A DNA stretch of 64,000 nucleotides, taken from contig NC_066585.1 of NCBI RefSeq assembly GCF_024323335.1, forward strand, positions 340,877,346-340,941,345. Direction: 5' to 3'. The stretch is from Lathyrus oleraceus (lineage: Eukaryota > Streptophyta > Magnoliopsida > Fabales > Fabaceae). The notes under the pieces are model-generated. The model saw nothing but the letters and a program-made list of their open reading frames with translations, ran no database searches and was not told the DNA's origin. The stretch's first letter is position 1. Every line of letters starts with the position of its first letter. Below, piece by piece: positions 50,382 through 61,080 of the stretch. A program made the position numbers and the translations under genes.

Positions 50382-50753
50382 CAGAGAGAGAGAGAGATGC
50401 AACATGGGTTTCACAAAATGAATTCGGACCAGCATCAAATACTTCACTACAAGGGTTCTATTTATAGCACCATTTATATGAGTTGCAAGCTGAACAATTC
50501 CACTTAGTACACCATACATTATAATATGTTGTATTTCACTTAAGTGTCTCATATCTTATAGTGTTCCATATTTTACTTAAGTACACCATAGCTTACAGTG
50601 TTCCTTATTTGACTTAAGTACATTATACCTTACGATGTTCCATATTGCACTTAATCGTGTTATACAGTGTACCATGTTTTTCTAATTAATGATAATTTAT
50701 TTAAAAACCCTATAATCAAATAAGCTTAACTTATTTATTTTTCTCCCATTAAT
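50070..50753 (-). repeat. Old copia solo LTR, left part (LTR E)
   Basis: It starts TGAAAGGAAATAACG and aligns, with heavy divergence, to the left part of the Copia-1/Copia-2 LTRs ('ccttacgaatgagcatgatt', 'ggttctatttatagcacc'). It is interrupted at 50753 by Copia-2. The other part is 57793-58661. No internal region belongs to it, so it is a solo LTR. The flanks CTTTA and CATTC do not form a clear duplication. Confidence 0.78.
50303..50397. repeat. (GT)n(GA)n microsatellite in old copia LTR
   Basis: About 13 GT units are followed by about 35 GA units. It occupies the same place where the related LTRs have a short 'gagtgagagag' (4458, 9990, 51014, 56662). Confidence 0.96.
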
Positions 50754-52142
50754 TGAAGGAGAATTGCGATCCAAAACGCAGCGGAAATTAAAATTTTCTC
50801 CTTTAGAGATCCTTACGAATGGTCATGATCAGTGATAGAATATTTACCTCTTGTGACGATTGAAACCTTTGGTGCAGATCTCTTGTGACGATCAAAACCT
50901 TTGATGCAGATCCACGAAGCAATCACAAACGTTGAACGATGACAACGTCTCTACTCAGTCCACACGAACGGATTCCTTCAATCACAGTGCTAGCTGGTAC
51001 GAATGAAGGCTTTGAGTGAGAGAGAGAGAGAGAGAGAAAACAAGAATAATGCAACCGCAATGAATGCTTCTGCACAAGGGTTCTATTTATAGAACCACTT
51101 GTGTGGGCTTCAAGCTGAAAGCCCACTTAAGTGTATTTTGGCCCATATCTTATAATATGCCCAAAATCACTTAAGCTCATGGTACCTTACCATATTTCGT
51201 ATTCTACTCAAGTACACCGTACCTTACGATGTTCTATAATTCACTTAAGGGCACCGTACCTTACGGTATTCCTTTGTTACTCTATCTCTCATCAATCCGT
51301 CCTTTGTGTGTGACCCTGTAGGTTTTCGTGACGTTGGCAATTATATTAAATCATGCATATAACATAATAAACAGTGAGCGGTATCTAGCAACACATCACT
51401 GCTACCCAAGACACGAAAATGTCATGTGATCTGACAAAACCTTCTGTGATAATACTTATGTGTATAATTACCCTTTTGCCCTTATGTCTATATTGAACAC
51501 AAGGCATAAATTGTGTCATCCTTGTCCAGTTCAATATTGGGCCCATAGACATTTATCCTGTTATGCAGGATGGGCAAATTCCATCTAGGTCACTCATGTC
51601 CCTCAGCATGCTTCGTGGAGTACCCATCAACTGTCTTTATGGTTATCCAGTTACGGACAATGTTGGATCAGCAATAAAGCACTCGACTCTACATCTAGGG
51701 TCCATATTGGTTTTGGGTCGAAGAGTGGTATACACCATTATCACCATGAGAATAACTTATGACACTTTGCATAACTTTCTATATAGTATTCTCATAGCGG
51801 GTCAATCCGGTATAAATATTACTCCTAATATTCATACCTATGTTTAAGACTTGATAACTCTTTATCCATGATCCATGAGATGTGATCATCAGTCTACAAA
51901 CATAATAGTCTTAATGCTTTAATGTTATCCCACTTCACACTAACGCTCGACTATGGATACTTTAAGAATAGTGTCCTTTTGTTTAATGTGTTCTCATGAT
52001 TAAGTCACACTTAATACATTAAACGGACTATCTATTCCAGGGACTTTATTAATCAACCATAATAAAGAAAATGCCTTTTATTATTAATTAATAATTCGAT
52101 ACAAGTACCAAAAAGTATTGGCCTCTAGGGATTACACCAACA
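50754..52142 (-). repeat. Copia-2 3' LTR
   Basis: 1389 bp, TG...CA, with TATA box at 51083-51091 and a (GA)n run at 51017-51037. It differs from 56402-57792 at a small percentage of sites. A polypurine tract (AGTGGGAGAT on the minus strand) lies at 52143-52152. Confidence 0.92.
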
Positions 52143-52156
52143 ATCTCCCACTAGCA

Positions 52157-52552
52157 CTAGAGCCAATCAGGCATACCCCGTATGCCCATTGATCTAGTAT
52201 GGCCATCATGCTTCTGCTGCGCAAGAGGCTTTGTCAATGGGTCAGCTATATTGTCAAGTGTAGGTACTTTACATATTTTCACATCTCCACTATCTATTAT
52301 CTCTCGAATGAGATGATAATGCCTAAGTATGTGTTTGGATCGTCGGTGAGATCTAGGCTCCTTAGCTTGTGCGATAGCACCATTGTTATCATAATAGAGA
52401 CCAATGGGATCCACAATGCTAGGGACTATGCCAAGTTCACTAATGAACTTTTTGATCCAAACAACTCCCTTTTCTGCATTTGAGGCAGCAATATACTCGG
52501 CCTCGGTTGTAGAATCAACAACTGTATCTTGCTTTGAACTTTTCAAGCTCAC
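52157..52552 (-). pseudogene. Copia-2 RNase H
   Basis: A 131-codon open stretch with VDSTTEAEYIAAS at about residue 14, LYYDNNGAIAQAKEP near 55, RSKHILRHYHLIREII near 75 and the terminal GMPDWL is the complete C-terminal half of a copia RNase H. A TGA just upstream (about 52566, FC*NGG, where Copia-1 has Leu) cuts it off from RT. More complete than the Copia-1 version. Confidence 0.87.
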
Positions 52553-52648
52553 AACGCCACCATTTCAGCAAAACACATAACCATTGGAATCATTCATATT
52601 AAAGCGTCTCAGCACCTTGTCTATGTACTCTGACTTAGGCCAAGCATT

Positions 52649-52950
52649 TTATGATCTATCTCTATAGATTATGATTCCTAATCTATAGGCTGCTTCACCT
52701 AGGTCCTTCATAGAAAAGCATTTCCCCATCCAAGACTTTACTTGTTGCAGGGTAGGGATATCGTTTCCAATGAGTAATATGTCATCTACATATAATACCA
52801 GGAATACGATCATGCTCCCACTAACCTTCTTGTAGACACAAGGCTCATCTTCGTTCTTGATGAATCCATATTGTTTTACTGTTTCATCAAAACGAAGATT
52901 CCATGAGCAATACATTACCTTGATCAGATATCCATATATCTCAGGTAGGT
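52649..52950 (-). pseudogene. Copia-2 RT fragment with YVDD
   Basis: An 88-codon open stretch includes ETVKQYGFIKNEDEPCVYKK, LYVDDILLIGNDI (catalytic YVDD) and KDLGEAAYRLGI. This is the second half of the RT palm and connection. The N-terminal RT is missing and the fragment meets integrase-side sequence near 52950. Confidence 0.87.
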
Positions 52951-53001
52951 GACGTATCTGCCTGACCTACGTTGGTCTTGTTCTACTTGAGTAGGTTTCT
53001 C

Positions 53002-53410
53002 TTACACAACTGTTTGTGTTTCCTGCTCCAATTCCTCCATAGGTGTGTCGATGCTTTGTGATTCTTGAATTTCTTCAAGCTCTACTTTCCTCCCACTGGT
53101 TCCTTTGGAAATAAAATCCTTTTCTAGGAAAACTCCAGTTCGAGCGACAAACACTTTGCCCTTAGAAGGATTGTAGAAGTAATATCCTCTTGTTTCTTTA
53201 GGATACCCCACAAATAAGCATTTGTCAGATTTGGGCTCAAGCTTAGTTGAAATTTGTTGTTTCACATAAACTTCGCAACCCCAAATCTTCATGTAAGACA
53301 TATGTGGTCTCTTACATCTCCATATCTCATGGTGTCTTATCAACCCTTTTGGATGGAACACGGTTAAGTGTGTAAGCTGTTGTCAATAGTGCATGTCCGC
53401 AAATGGAGTT
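53002..53410 (-). pseudogene. Copia-2 integrase C-terminal region
   Basis: The frame at 53361-53002 contains IWGCEVYVKQ, KLEPKSDKCLFVGYPKETRG and YYFYNPSKGKVFVART, the SH3-like domain after the copia integrase core, followed by an acidic linker. Upstream sequence (to 53430) gives remnants of the end of the core (MSHADLPNS region). The catalytic D-D-E residues are absent. Confidence 0.85.
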
Positions 53411-53430
53411 TGGAAGATCGGCGTGACTCA

Positions 53431-54727
53431 TCATGGATTTAACTCATTAGGTTTAACCCTTTTAGTATTAATGTTATAAGTTGGCATTATGAGATCAAGG
53501 ACATATAGTCCATTGTTCATTTGTGCAGAAGCATAGAATATATCATTCAAATAAATTGAGCAACAATTGTTCTTTATTATAAATGAAAAAAAACCAAACT
53601 TGTCCAAACAAGAAATGGAAATAATATTCCTGCTAATTGCAGGTACATAATAACAGTTCTCTAACTGAATTATTAAACCACTAGGTAAAGTCAATACATA
53701 AGTTCCTACGGCTAAAGCAGCAACCTTTGCTCCACAGCCAACTCGTAGATCGACTTCACCTTTTGCCAAATCTCTACTCCTTCTCAGCCCCTGCACATTT
53801 GTACAAATGTGAGAACCGCATCCAGTATCTAATACCCATGATGCAGAAGTAGATGAATTAATAACAGAAATACCTGAAGTTGAAGTCTCTACTCCATTCT
53901 TCTTATCTTCCAGGTACTTTGGGCAGTTTCTCTTCCAGTGTCCGGTCTTACCGCAATGGAAGCGGGTTCCTTCTTTTGCTATGCCTCCATTAGGCTTCAA
54001 GGCAGCAACGGTGGGTTTGGGTTTGGCAACTTCCTTGCCCTTCCCTTTATCACCCTGCTTAGTGGGCCTTTTGTTCTGTCTCTTTCCATTTCTGATCATC
54101 AGAATGGACTTCCCTTTTGACTTCAGATTCTGCTCGGCAGTTCTTAACATGGCGAGCAGTTCAGGAAGAGATTTGTCCATATCAATCATATTGAAATTTA
54201 GGACAAATTGACTGAAACTATCTGGCAACGATTGCAAGATCTAATCAGTCGCAAGTTCCTTTTCGAGGGGAAAACCCAATCTCTCAAGGTTTTCCACATA
54301 CCCAATCATCTTGAGTACATGGGGACCTACAGGGGCTCCCTAAGCTAACTTGCTTTGGAAAAGGGCTTTTGAAACTTCAAACCTCTCATGCCTTGCTTGC
54401 TCTTGATAGAGCAGCTTCAGGTGTTCGATCATATCGAACGCTGACATGTTCTCATGTTGCTTTTGCAATTCTGAGTTCATGGTAGCTAGCATGAGACAAG
54501 CAGTTTCATTGGCATCATCGACATGCTTCTTATAAGCATCTCTTTCTGCCTTAAGTGCAGAACTAGGAGGTTCCTCTTCAGGAACAGGTGTCTCCAAGAC
54601 ATACAACTTTTTATCATGTTTGAGGACAATCCTCAGGTTTCGGTGCCAATCCAGAAAATTTGTCCCAGACAATTTTTCCTTATCAAGGATTGATCGCAAG
54701 ATGTTGTTAGAGGTGTTTTGTTGTCAT
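53431..54727 (-). pseudogene. gag: Copia-2 gag-protease
   Basis: Homologous to 6557-7705. The start Met is at 54727, but one extra T in 'gtgttttgttg' near 54717 shifts the frame just after it. The frame then stays open except for stops near 54340 (before GAPVG) and 54240 (after TDL). It shows the same Gag core, a CCHC knuckle reading RFHCGKTGHWKRNC (first Cys lost) and the protease motif DTGCGSHICTN. It continues about 50 codons further than Copia-1, to NELNP. Confidence 0.85.
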
Positions 54728-56084
54728 GGTAATCTACACAAGGATTAATGAAAATATAAGTATCATTGACATATTTAATTAGGCCTTTAATTAAATATGC
54801 TCCCACTATTTTATTCAAAACAAATAACCCTCATCATTTGATTCGGAAAATCCCGTTGGAAGATTTTCTAGTGGGTCGAGATCCATATTTCACTTCGTTC
54901 TAAGTCCGCGTAGGCGGATTACACAAAACTAGGTTATTTAGGTAGGAACTCCTTCCAATTGTATCTCATACAACTCTCGAAAATTTCAGTTGGGTGAATA
55001 ACTCCTTATTCCAATCCATCATATGGATCATTCCTAACTCTTGCTTCTAAACATATTTAATATTATTATAATTAAGTTTGACCCATCGTTTTAGCAGTTG
55101 GATATTACAATTATCCCATCGCACCTTACTAATATAGAATGTGCACCCCGCGTAGGCGAAACCTACATTATCCGATACTAGTCTTGATGAGTGCTAAAAC
55201 TTGGAAAGCAAACATATATAATATTATCATAATTTGTTTAGTTAAGTTTGACCCATTGTTTTAGCAGTTGGATATTACAATTATCCCATCGCACCTTACT
55301 AATATAGAACATGCACCTCGCGTAGGCGAACCCTACATTATCCGATACTAGTCTTGATGAGTGCTAAAACTTGGAAAGCATAAACTTAATATTTAATTTG
55401 AGGGAATTGTAATCGTTATGATCTCATCGGCTTATTTATCATATAAATCGTCTCTCACATGCAACAACATACATCAACATACATTCACATGCATCAACAT
55501 ACATAATTAAACAGTTATGGCCCCTAGCGCAATTGTTCTCCCAAGCCAATGAGAGAACCTAAGCTAACCTAATAACGATCTAAGCTTCTCCAAGCAAGTT
55601 CTTCAAGGTTGTCCTCCTTTGATATTGAATTCTTCTCTTTCTTCATAACATTGTCCTCCTTTGATATTGAAATCTTCTCTTTCTTCATAACATTGTCTTC
55701 TTCTCTTCCTTCATAACATTACATTACAGAAGAAACTCGTTTTACATACGAGGGATTGAGATGAGAAAAGAAGTTACATTAAGAGATTAAAAGGAGAGGC
55801 ACGACACGCAAGTCGTATTTAAAAACCCAAAACAAAATGAAGGAAGACTAAGGCCATAACTGATCACCATAAGGCAATAATGATAAACACATTATTATTA
55901 TTGTTAATTTTTAATTCCTTTAATTAATTAAAACCAAATTAAATTTCGGCGACCGATCATACTACGCAGAGTCAGCGGACGGGGTTGGAGGGGCAGCGCC
56001 CCTGTCCAAAAATTTTAATGAACAATTCATTTGAAATGGACATCATTTTGCATCAACACAACTCTTGTGCAGTCACAAAACAGA
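54728..56084 (-). other. Copia-2 leader
   Basis: Shared with the Copia-1 leader, including the 170-bp tandem pair (about 55074-55381) and one GC-rich hairpin AGGGGC-AGC-GCCCCT (55989-56003). An extra three-copy 'cttcataacattgtcctcct' type repeat lies at 55600-55730. No gene. Confidence 0.7.
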
Positions 56085-56345
56085 AACCCCGAGAATTCTG
56101 ACTCTGTGAGTGTGACGACCGTCACAAGCATGTTACGACCGTCACAGGCCCATGACGAGCGTCACGCAGCCAAAAAACAGAAACGCCTAGAATTCTGGAT
56201 CTGTGAATGTGACGACCGTCACACAGCACGTGAAGACCGTCATGTCCAGCTTGTTACGATCGTCACAAGTCCATGACGACCGTCACGTCCAGCTTGTTAC
56301 GATTGTCATGGGCCCATGGTGATCGTCACGCGGCCAAAAACCAGC
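56085..56345. repeat. GACGACCGTCAC minisatellite in Copia-2 leader
   Basis: About ten copies of a dyad whose best form is GTGACG-AC-CGTCAC (6-bp arms, 2-bp centre) are spaced about 20 bp apart within a larger unit of about 100 bp marked by 'acagaaac'. It takes the place of the GTTAACC array in the Copia-1 leader. Confidence 0.88.
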
Positions 56346-56351
56346 ATTTTG

Positions 56352-56401
56352 AAAACCCTATAATCAAATAAGCTTAACTTATTTATTTTTCTCCCATTAA
56401 T
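56352..56401. repeat. 50-bp copy of outer flank inside Copia-2
   Basis: Identical over 50 bp to 50704-50753, the sequence left of the 3' LTR, including the TTAAT duplication. It replaces the PBS and roughly 400 bp of leader found in Copia-1. Confidence 0.92.
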
Positions 56402-57792
56402 TGAAGGAGAATTGCGATCCAAAACGCAGCGGAAATTAAAATTTTCTCCTTTAGAGATCCTTACGAATGGTCATGATCAGTGATAGAATATTTACCTTTT
56501 GTGACGATTGAAACCTTTGGTGCAGATCTCTTGTGACGATCAAAACCTTTGATGCAGATCCACGGAGCGATCACGAATGTTGAACGATGACAACGTCTCT
56601 ACTCATTCCACACGAACGGATTCCTTCAATCACAGTGCTAGCTGGTACGAATGAAGGCTTTGAGTGAGAGAGAGAGAGAGAGAGAGAAAACGAGAATAAT
56701 GCAACCGCAATGAATGCTTCTGCACAACGGTTCTATTTATAGAACCACTTGTGTGGGCTTCACGCTAAAATCCCACTTAAGTGTATTTTGGCCCATATCT
56801 TATAATATGCCCAAATTCACTTAAGCCCATGGTACCTTACCATATTTCGTATTCTACTCAAGTACGCCGTACCTTACGATGTTCTATAATTAACTTAAGG
56901 GCACCGTACCTTATGGTATTCCTTTGTTACTCTATCTCTCATCAATCCGTCCTTTGTGTGTGACCCTGTAGGTTTTCGTGACGTTGGCAATTATATTAAA
57001 TCATGCATTTAACATAATAAATAGTGAGCGGTATCTAGCAACACATCACTGCTACCCAAGACACGAAAATGTCATGTGATCTGACAAAACCTTCTGTGAT
57101 AATACTTATGTGTATAATTACCCTTTTTCCCTTATGTCTATATTGAACACAAGGCATAGACCGTGTCATCCTTGTCCAGTTCAATATTGGGCCCATAGAC
57201 ATTTATCCTGTTATGCAGGATGGGTAAATTCCATCTAGGTCACTCATGTCCCTCAGCATGCTTCGTGGAGTACCCATCAACTGTCTTTATGGTTATCCAG
57301 TTACGGACAACGTTGGATCAGCAATAAAGCACTCGACTCTACATCTAGGGTCCATAGTGGTTTCAGGTCGAAGAGTGGTATACATCATTATCACCATGAG
57401 AATAACTTATGACACTTTGCATAACTTTCTATATAGTATTCTCATAGCGGGTCAATCCGGTATAAATATTACTCCTAATATTCATACCTATGTTTAAGAC
57501 TTGATAACTCTTTATCCATGATCCATGAGATGTGATCATCAGTCTACAAACATAATAGTCTTAATGCTTTAATGTTATCCCACTTCACACTAACGCTCGA
57601 CTACGGATACTTTAAGAATAGTGTCCTTATGTTTAATGTGTTCTCATGATTAAGTCACACTTAATACATTAAACGGACTATCTATTCCAGGGACTTTTTT
57701 AATCAACCATAATAAAGAAAATGCCTTTTATTATTAATAAATAATTCGATACAAGTACCAAAAAGTATTGGCCTCTAGGGCTTACACCAACA
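56402..57792 (-). repeat. Copia-2 5' LTR
   Basis: 1391 bp, TG...CA, with TATA box at 56733-56741 and a GA run at 56664-56688. The first 90 or so bases at the left edge are identical to the 3' LTR, consistent with a conversion tract that also brought in the 50-bp flank. Confidence 0.92.
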
Positions 57793-58661
57793 TTAATATG
57801 TCTTAAGTGTGTAACCATGTAGGTTCTCGGGATATTAGCCATTATATCAAATCACACATTTAATATAATATATAATGTGAGGTATCTAGTAATACATCAC
57901 GGCTGCAAAAGTCACAAAAATATCATATGATATGACAAAATATTTTTGCAATATAGTTTATGTGTATAATTTCCTTTTTTTCTCATGTTTATAAAGAACA
58001 CAAGTCATAAACTATGTCACCCTTGTACAATTCAATATTGGGGCCTTAGACATTTATCTTGTTACGCAGAATAGACAAATTCCATCTAGGTAACTCATGT
58101 CCCTCAACATGATTTATGAAATACCCATCATCCATCTTTATGGTCATCTTGTTACCTACAACTTTTTATTGGAACTAAAGTACTTGACTCGTCATATAGA
58201 GTCCATATTGGTTTCACGTTGAAAGTATGTATACACCAATATCACCTTAAGAATAACTTATGACACTTGCATAACATTTTATGTAGTATTCTTAAGGTGG
58301 GTCAATCTAGTATAAATATTACTCCTGATATTGATACCTATGTGAAGACCTGATAACTCTTTATCCATGATCCATGAGATATGATCATTAGTCTATCCAC
58401 ATAACAGTCTCAATTCTTTAATGTTATTCCACTTCACAATAAATATTGGCTACACATACTTTAAGGACAATGTCCTTATGTTTAATGGGGGCTCACAATT
58501 AAGTCACATTTAATGCTTCATCATACAACCTAGCTATTATAGGGAGTTATGACTTTTGAAATACAAACACAATAAAGAAATTCCTTATTATTATTAACAA
58601 ATAATTCAATACAAGTACCATTTTCAAGTAAACTATTTGGCCTTTAGGGCTTACACAAACA
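57793..58661 (-). repeat. Old copia solo LTR, right part (LTR E)
   Basis: Continuation of 50070-50753. It aligns with the right part of the younger LTRs ('cctaatattc'-like and 'tttatccatgatccatgaga' blocks) and ends 'ggcttacacaaaca'. Divergence is much higher than between the Copia-1 or Copia-2 LTR pairs. The antisense ORF seen in the young LTRs is broken here. Confidence 0.8.
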
Positions 58662-59433
58662 CATTCTTTGTGAGAAGTCGAACTCATAAGTTATGTACTT
58701 ATTTTGTACCTGTTAGTTGGTGTTCCTCATGTCTTTGTAAGAATATTTCTTATGATTTGAAACTTATTTTCAATTTTCCTTTATTCATATTTTTGTTGTG
58801 TTTTTATAGCTCCCATGTTTAATTTGAGAGCGAGCATTGTTTCATGTTTACTTAGATAGTATTTTCCGTTGAGCGTTATCACTTTATTCCTAAGGTTAGC
58901 TTCATTGATCTTTAGAATCTACCATGACGAAGTGCTGAGAGGCTTTATTGGACATCTCTGAGGAGCGAGGTTGGTTAATGGTCATCTCCTTTCCCCTTCC
59001 CCCAAGTAATGACTTGGTTCCGAGACTTGCGTGATGCAGCTTTACCTCTTGCACTTTGGAGTGGTTAGCTTCCAAGATGTGAGTGAGCCCATATCATCTT
59101 CTTTTCTTTAGAGGTTTGGTGTCCTTAATCAAAAGAATTTGTGTGGATATATTTGGTTGTAGATATGAAGTTGTTGATCCTGGTGAGAACCTTCCTGGAA
59201 ATTTAATGACGACGACACCAATGACTGCTGAATTTGGTGGTAATGAATATCCAAATCTATGATAGTGGGGACAAAACTTGAAAACAACTCAAGCATCATC
59301 AAGTAGAATACTTAAATTCCAATAGAAGTGATTTTACGATAGATGTATTTGGAAAAGAATCTTGAAAGCCTCAAAGTTGTGAAAGAGAGGAAGTGTAAAA
59401 GCTCGATTGGTCGTGCGTATCTGAGTTTCCATT
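58662..59433. other. Unassigned, possibly gene 3' flank plus copia fragment
   Basis: No convincing open frame. The last part (59330-59433, 'gaaagagaggaagtgtaaaa', 'gctcgattgg') resembles the SIRE-like LTR at 43975-44010 ('aaggaagtgtgaaagctcgc'), so at least its end is a copia LTR piece cut by the Ogre-type LTR at 59434. Confidence 0.4.
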
Positions 59434-59961
59434 TGTCGTACCTCAAAAAATGAGAACACGACCTCGCGAAGCTCAATCACACGCTCACAGGATGTCTAAA
59501 TAGAGTTACCACCAAACTTTATTTATTCCTAGAAAGGAAATGGGAAATAAATATAAAACCCAAGAAAGAACGACAATGATAATGGTCATCGCAATCAAAT
59601 CAGGGTTCGAGAGTCGATTACGCAGGGAGAGGTATTAGCACCCCTCACGTCCGTTGTACTCAATGGAAACTGTTAGGTTAGTTGTGTGCATTGGTGTTAG
59701 ATTAGAAATATTAGTCTTCTTGAGTTACTAAGAAGGGAAAGAAGAAATAGGAACAAAAGAAAAGAGAAATTATTTTTGGATTTTTTATTAATGTGCCTGA
59801 TAAGCTTTACAAATCATGGTCCTACGTATCTCTGGGTGCAACAGAGAACTCAAGGCTTACGTAGTTCTGGGTAGAAAACGTTTCTTTGTTGGTCGATTTT
59901 AGTGAAAGCTACTTGTTAGGTATGGTGTATTATGATTGGCTGCATTTCAGGAAAACAAATA
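59434..59961 (-). repeat. Ogre-type LTR F, 3' end only
   Basis: It starts on the plus strand with TGTCGTACCTC and includes 'ttaccaccaaactttattta', 'gtattagcacccctcacgtc' and the TACGTA module (59818-59865), in the order seen at 62807-63210. It is cut at 59961 by a copia LTR. Confidence 0.68.
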
Positions 59962-61017
59962 TGTTGGCCAAGATGTCTTGACTTGTTGGTACGATATCCT
60001 ATCGAGGCCTGTTTCAGTTTCTCTGAAGATTTACACAAACTTCTGAAGTGTCTCTGAAGATTTACAAAAACTTCTGAAGATTCTCTGTAGTTGTGATTCA
60101 TGTATTGTGTGATCCAAGAAAAGGTTTTTTTAGTAGCAAAGGATAGGTTGTGTTTTGCCTTGTTTTTGAAGAAATTATTTACAAAACTTATGATATGATT
60201 TGTTTCTGCAAAAGATTGTACAGATGTCAAAACATTTACAGAAACTTATGATATGATTTGTTTCTACAGAAGGTTGTGCAGATGTCTAAACATTTACATA
60301 AACTTCTGATATGATTGGATATGATTTTGCAAAAGATTGTGCAGATGTCAAAACATTTATAGAAATTCTTATATGAATGGATTTGATTTTATAGAAGATT
60401 GTGGAGCAATCCTTGGATCTGCTGTTGATCAAGCCCGAAGGCCGCACTTTTTCTAGGGATATTTAAATGATGATTCTAAACCTAAGAAGATAACAAAGTT
60501 GCGCTGGAAATTGTCATTGTTAGGGTTTAGTTGTCATTATCATTTGTGATCCATTCTAGTATATCTTTGATACTTGAATTGGACTTATTTTATAGAGTTG
60601 TAATTGTACTCATGAGCTTTTAAGAAAGAGTACATTATATTTCATTGGAAGTGTGTCTTATGTTCTTTGATTGTTTTTCAGTTGTTATCATTGTTGAGTG
60701 ATTGAAGGGAAGTGAGAAGGGTCTCATATCAAGGAAAGTCTAAGATAGAAATTCCACAGGTAGTGATTAGGTGAGAAGTTTGTAAAACCAGAGGTTGTTT
60801 AGAACTTTAAACTAATACTGTTATAGTAGATTTCCTTCTTGGCTTGGATTCCCCCAGATGTAGGTGAAGTTGCATCGAACGGGGTTAACAATTATTTGTT
60901 TTATTTACTTCTTGTTACTTACTTGAACACTGTTATTGTTTGTGTTGTGACAATATCCTGATCCTGGTGTCATGACATCGTATACGAAATTTGGGATCTA
61001 CATACCAGAATTTCAGT
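59962..61017 (+). repeat. Probable SIRE-like copia 5' LTR
   Basis: It precedes a decayed PBS and a SIRE-like gag. The proposed start is TGTTGGCC at 59962. The right end lies near 'accagaatttca' at 61015. It contains a four-copy subrepeat (60191-60412). The start is uncertain because the partner LTR is outside the window. Confidence 0.5.
60191..60412. repeat. 58-64-bp subrepeat, four copies
   Basis: Units start at 60191, 60249, 60307 and about 60371, each with 'gatatgattt'-like and 'gattgtgcagatgtc'-like segments. Confidence 0.75.
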
Positions 61018-61030
61018 TGGCATTAGAGTA
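61018..61030 (+). other. Decayed copia PBS
   Basis: TGGCATTAGAGTA compares with TGGTATCAGAGCA. Three changes (T-C, C-T, C-T). It is followed by 'ggcacc', as in SIRE elements. Confidence 0.6.
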
Positions 61031-61080
61031 GGCACCATGTTCTGTTTTGGGTGAGCTCCAGAGAGATATTTTCTAGTACT

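Larger units (their letters stand above)
50754..57792 (-). mobile_element. Copia-2: deleted copia element without PBS
   Basis: LTRs at 50754-52142 and 56402-57792 are flanked by perfect TTAAT duplications (50749-50753, 57793-57797). Gag-protease, a short integrase C-terminal part, an RT fragment with YVDD and RNase H remain on the minus strand. The DDE core and most of RT are gone. Next to the 5' LTR, where the PBS should be, lies a 50-bp copy of the outer flank (56352-56401). It inserted into an older LTR of the same family (LTR E). Confidence 0.9.

Noticed and set aside
50304..50507. ORF with Cys-Val and Glu-Arg repeats
   Set aside because: Translation of the GT/GA microsatellite in LTR E.
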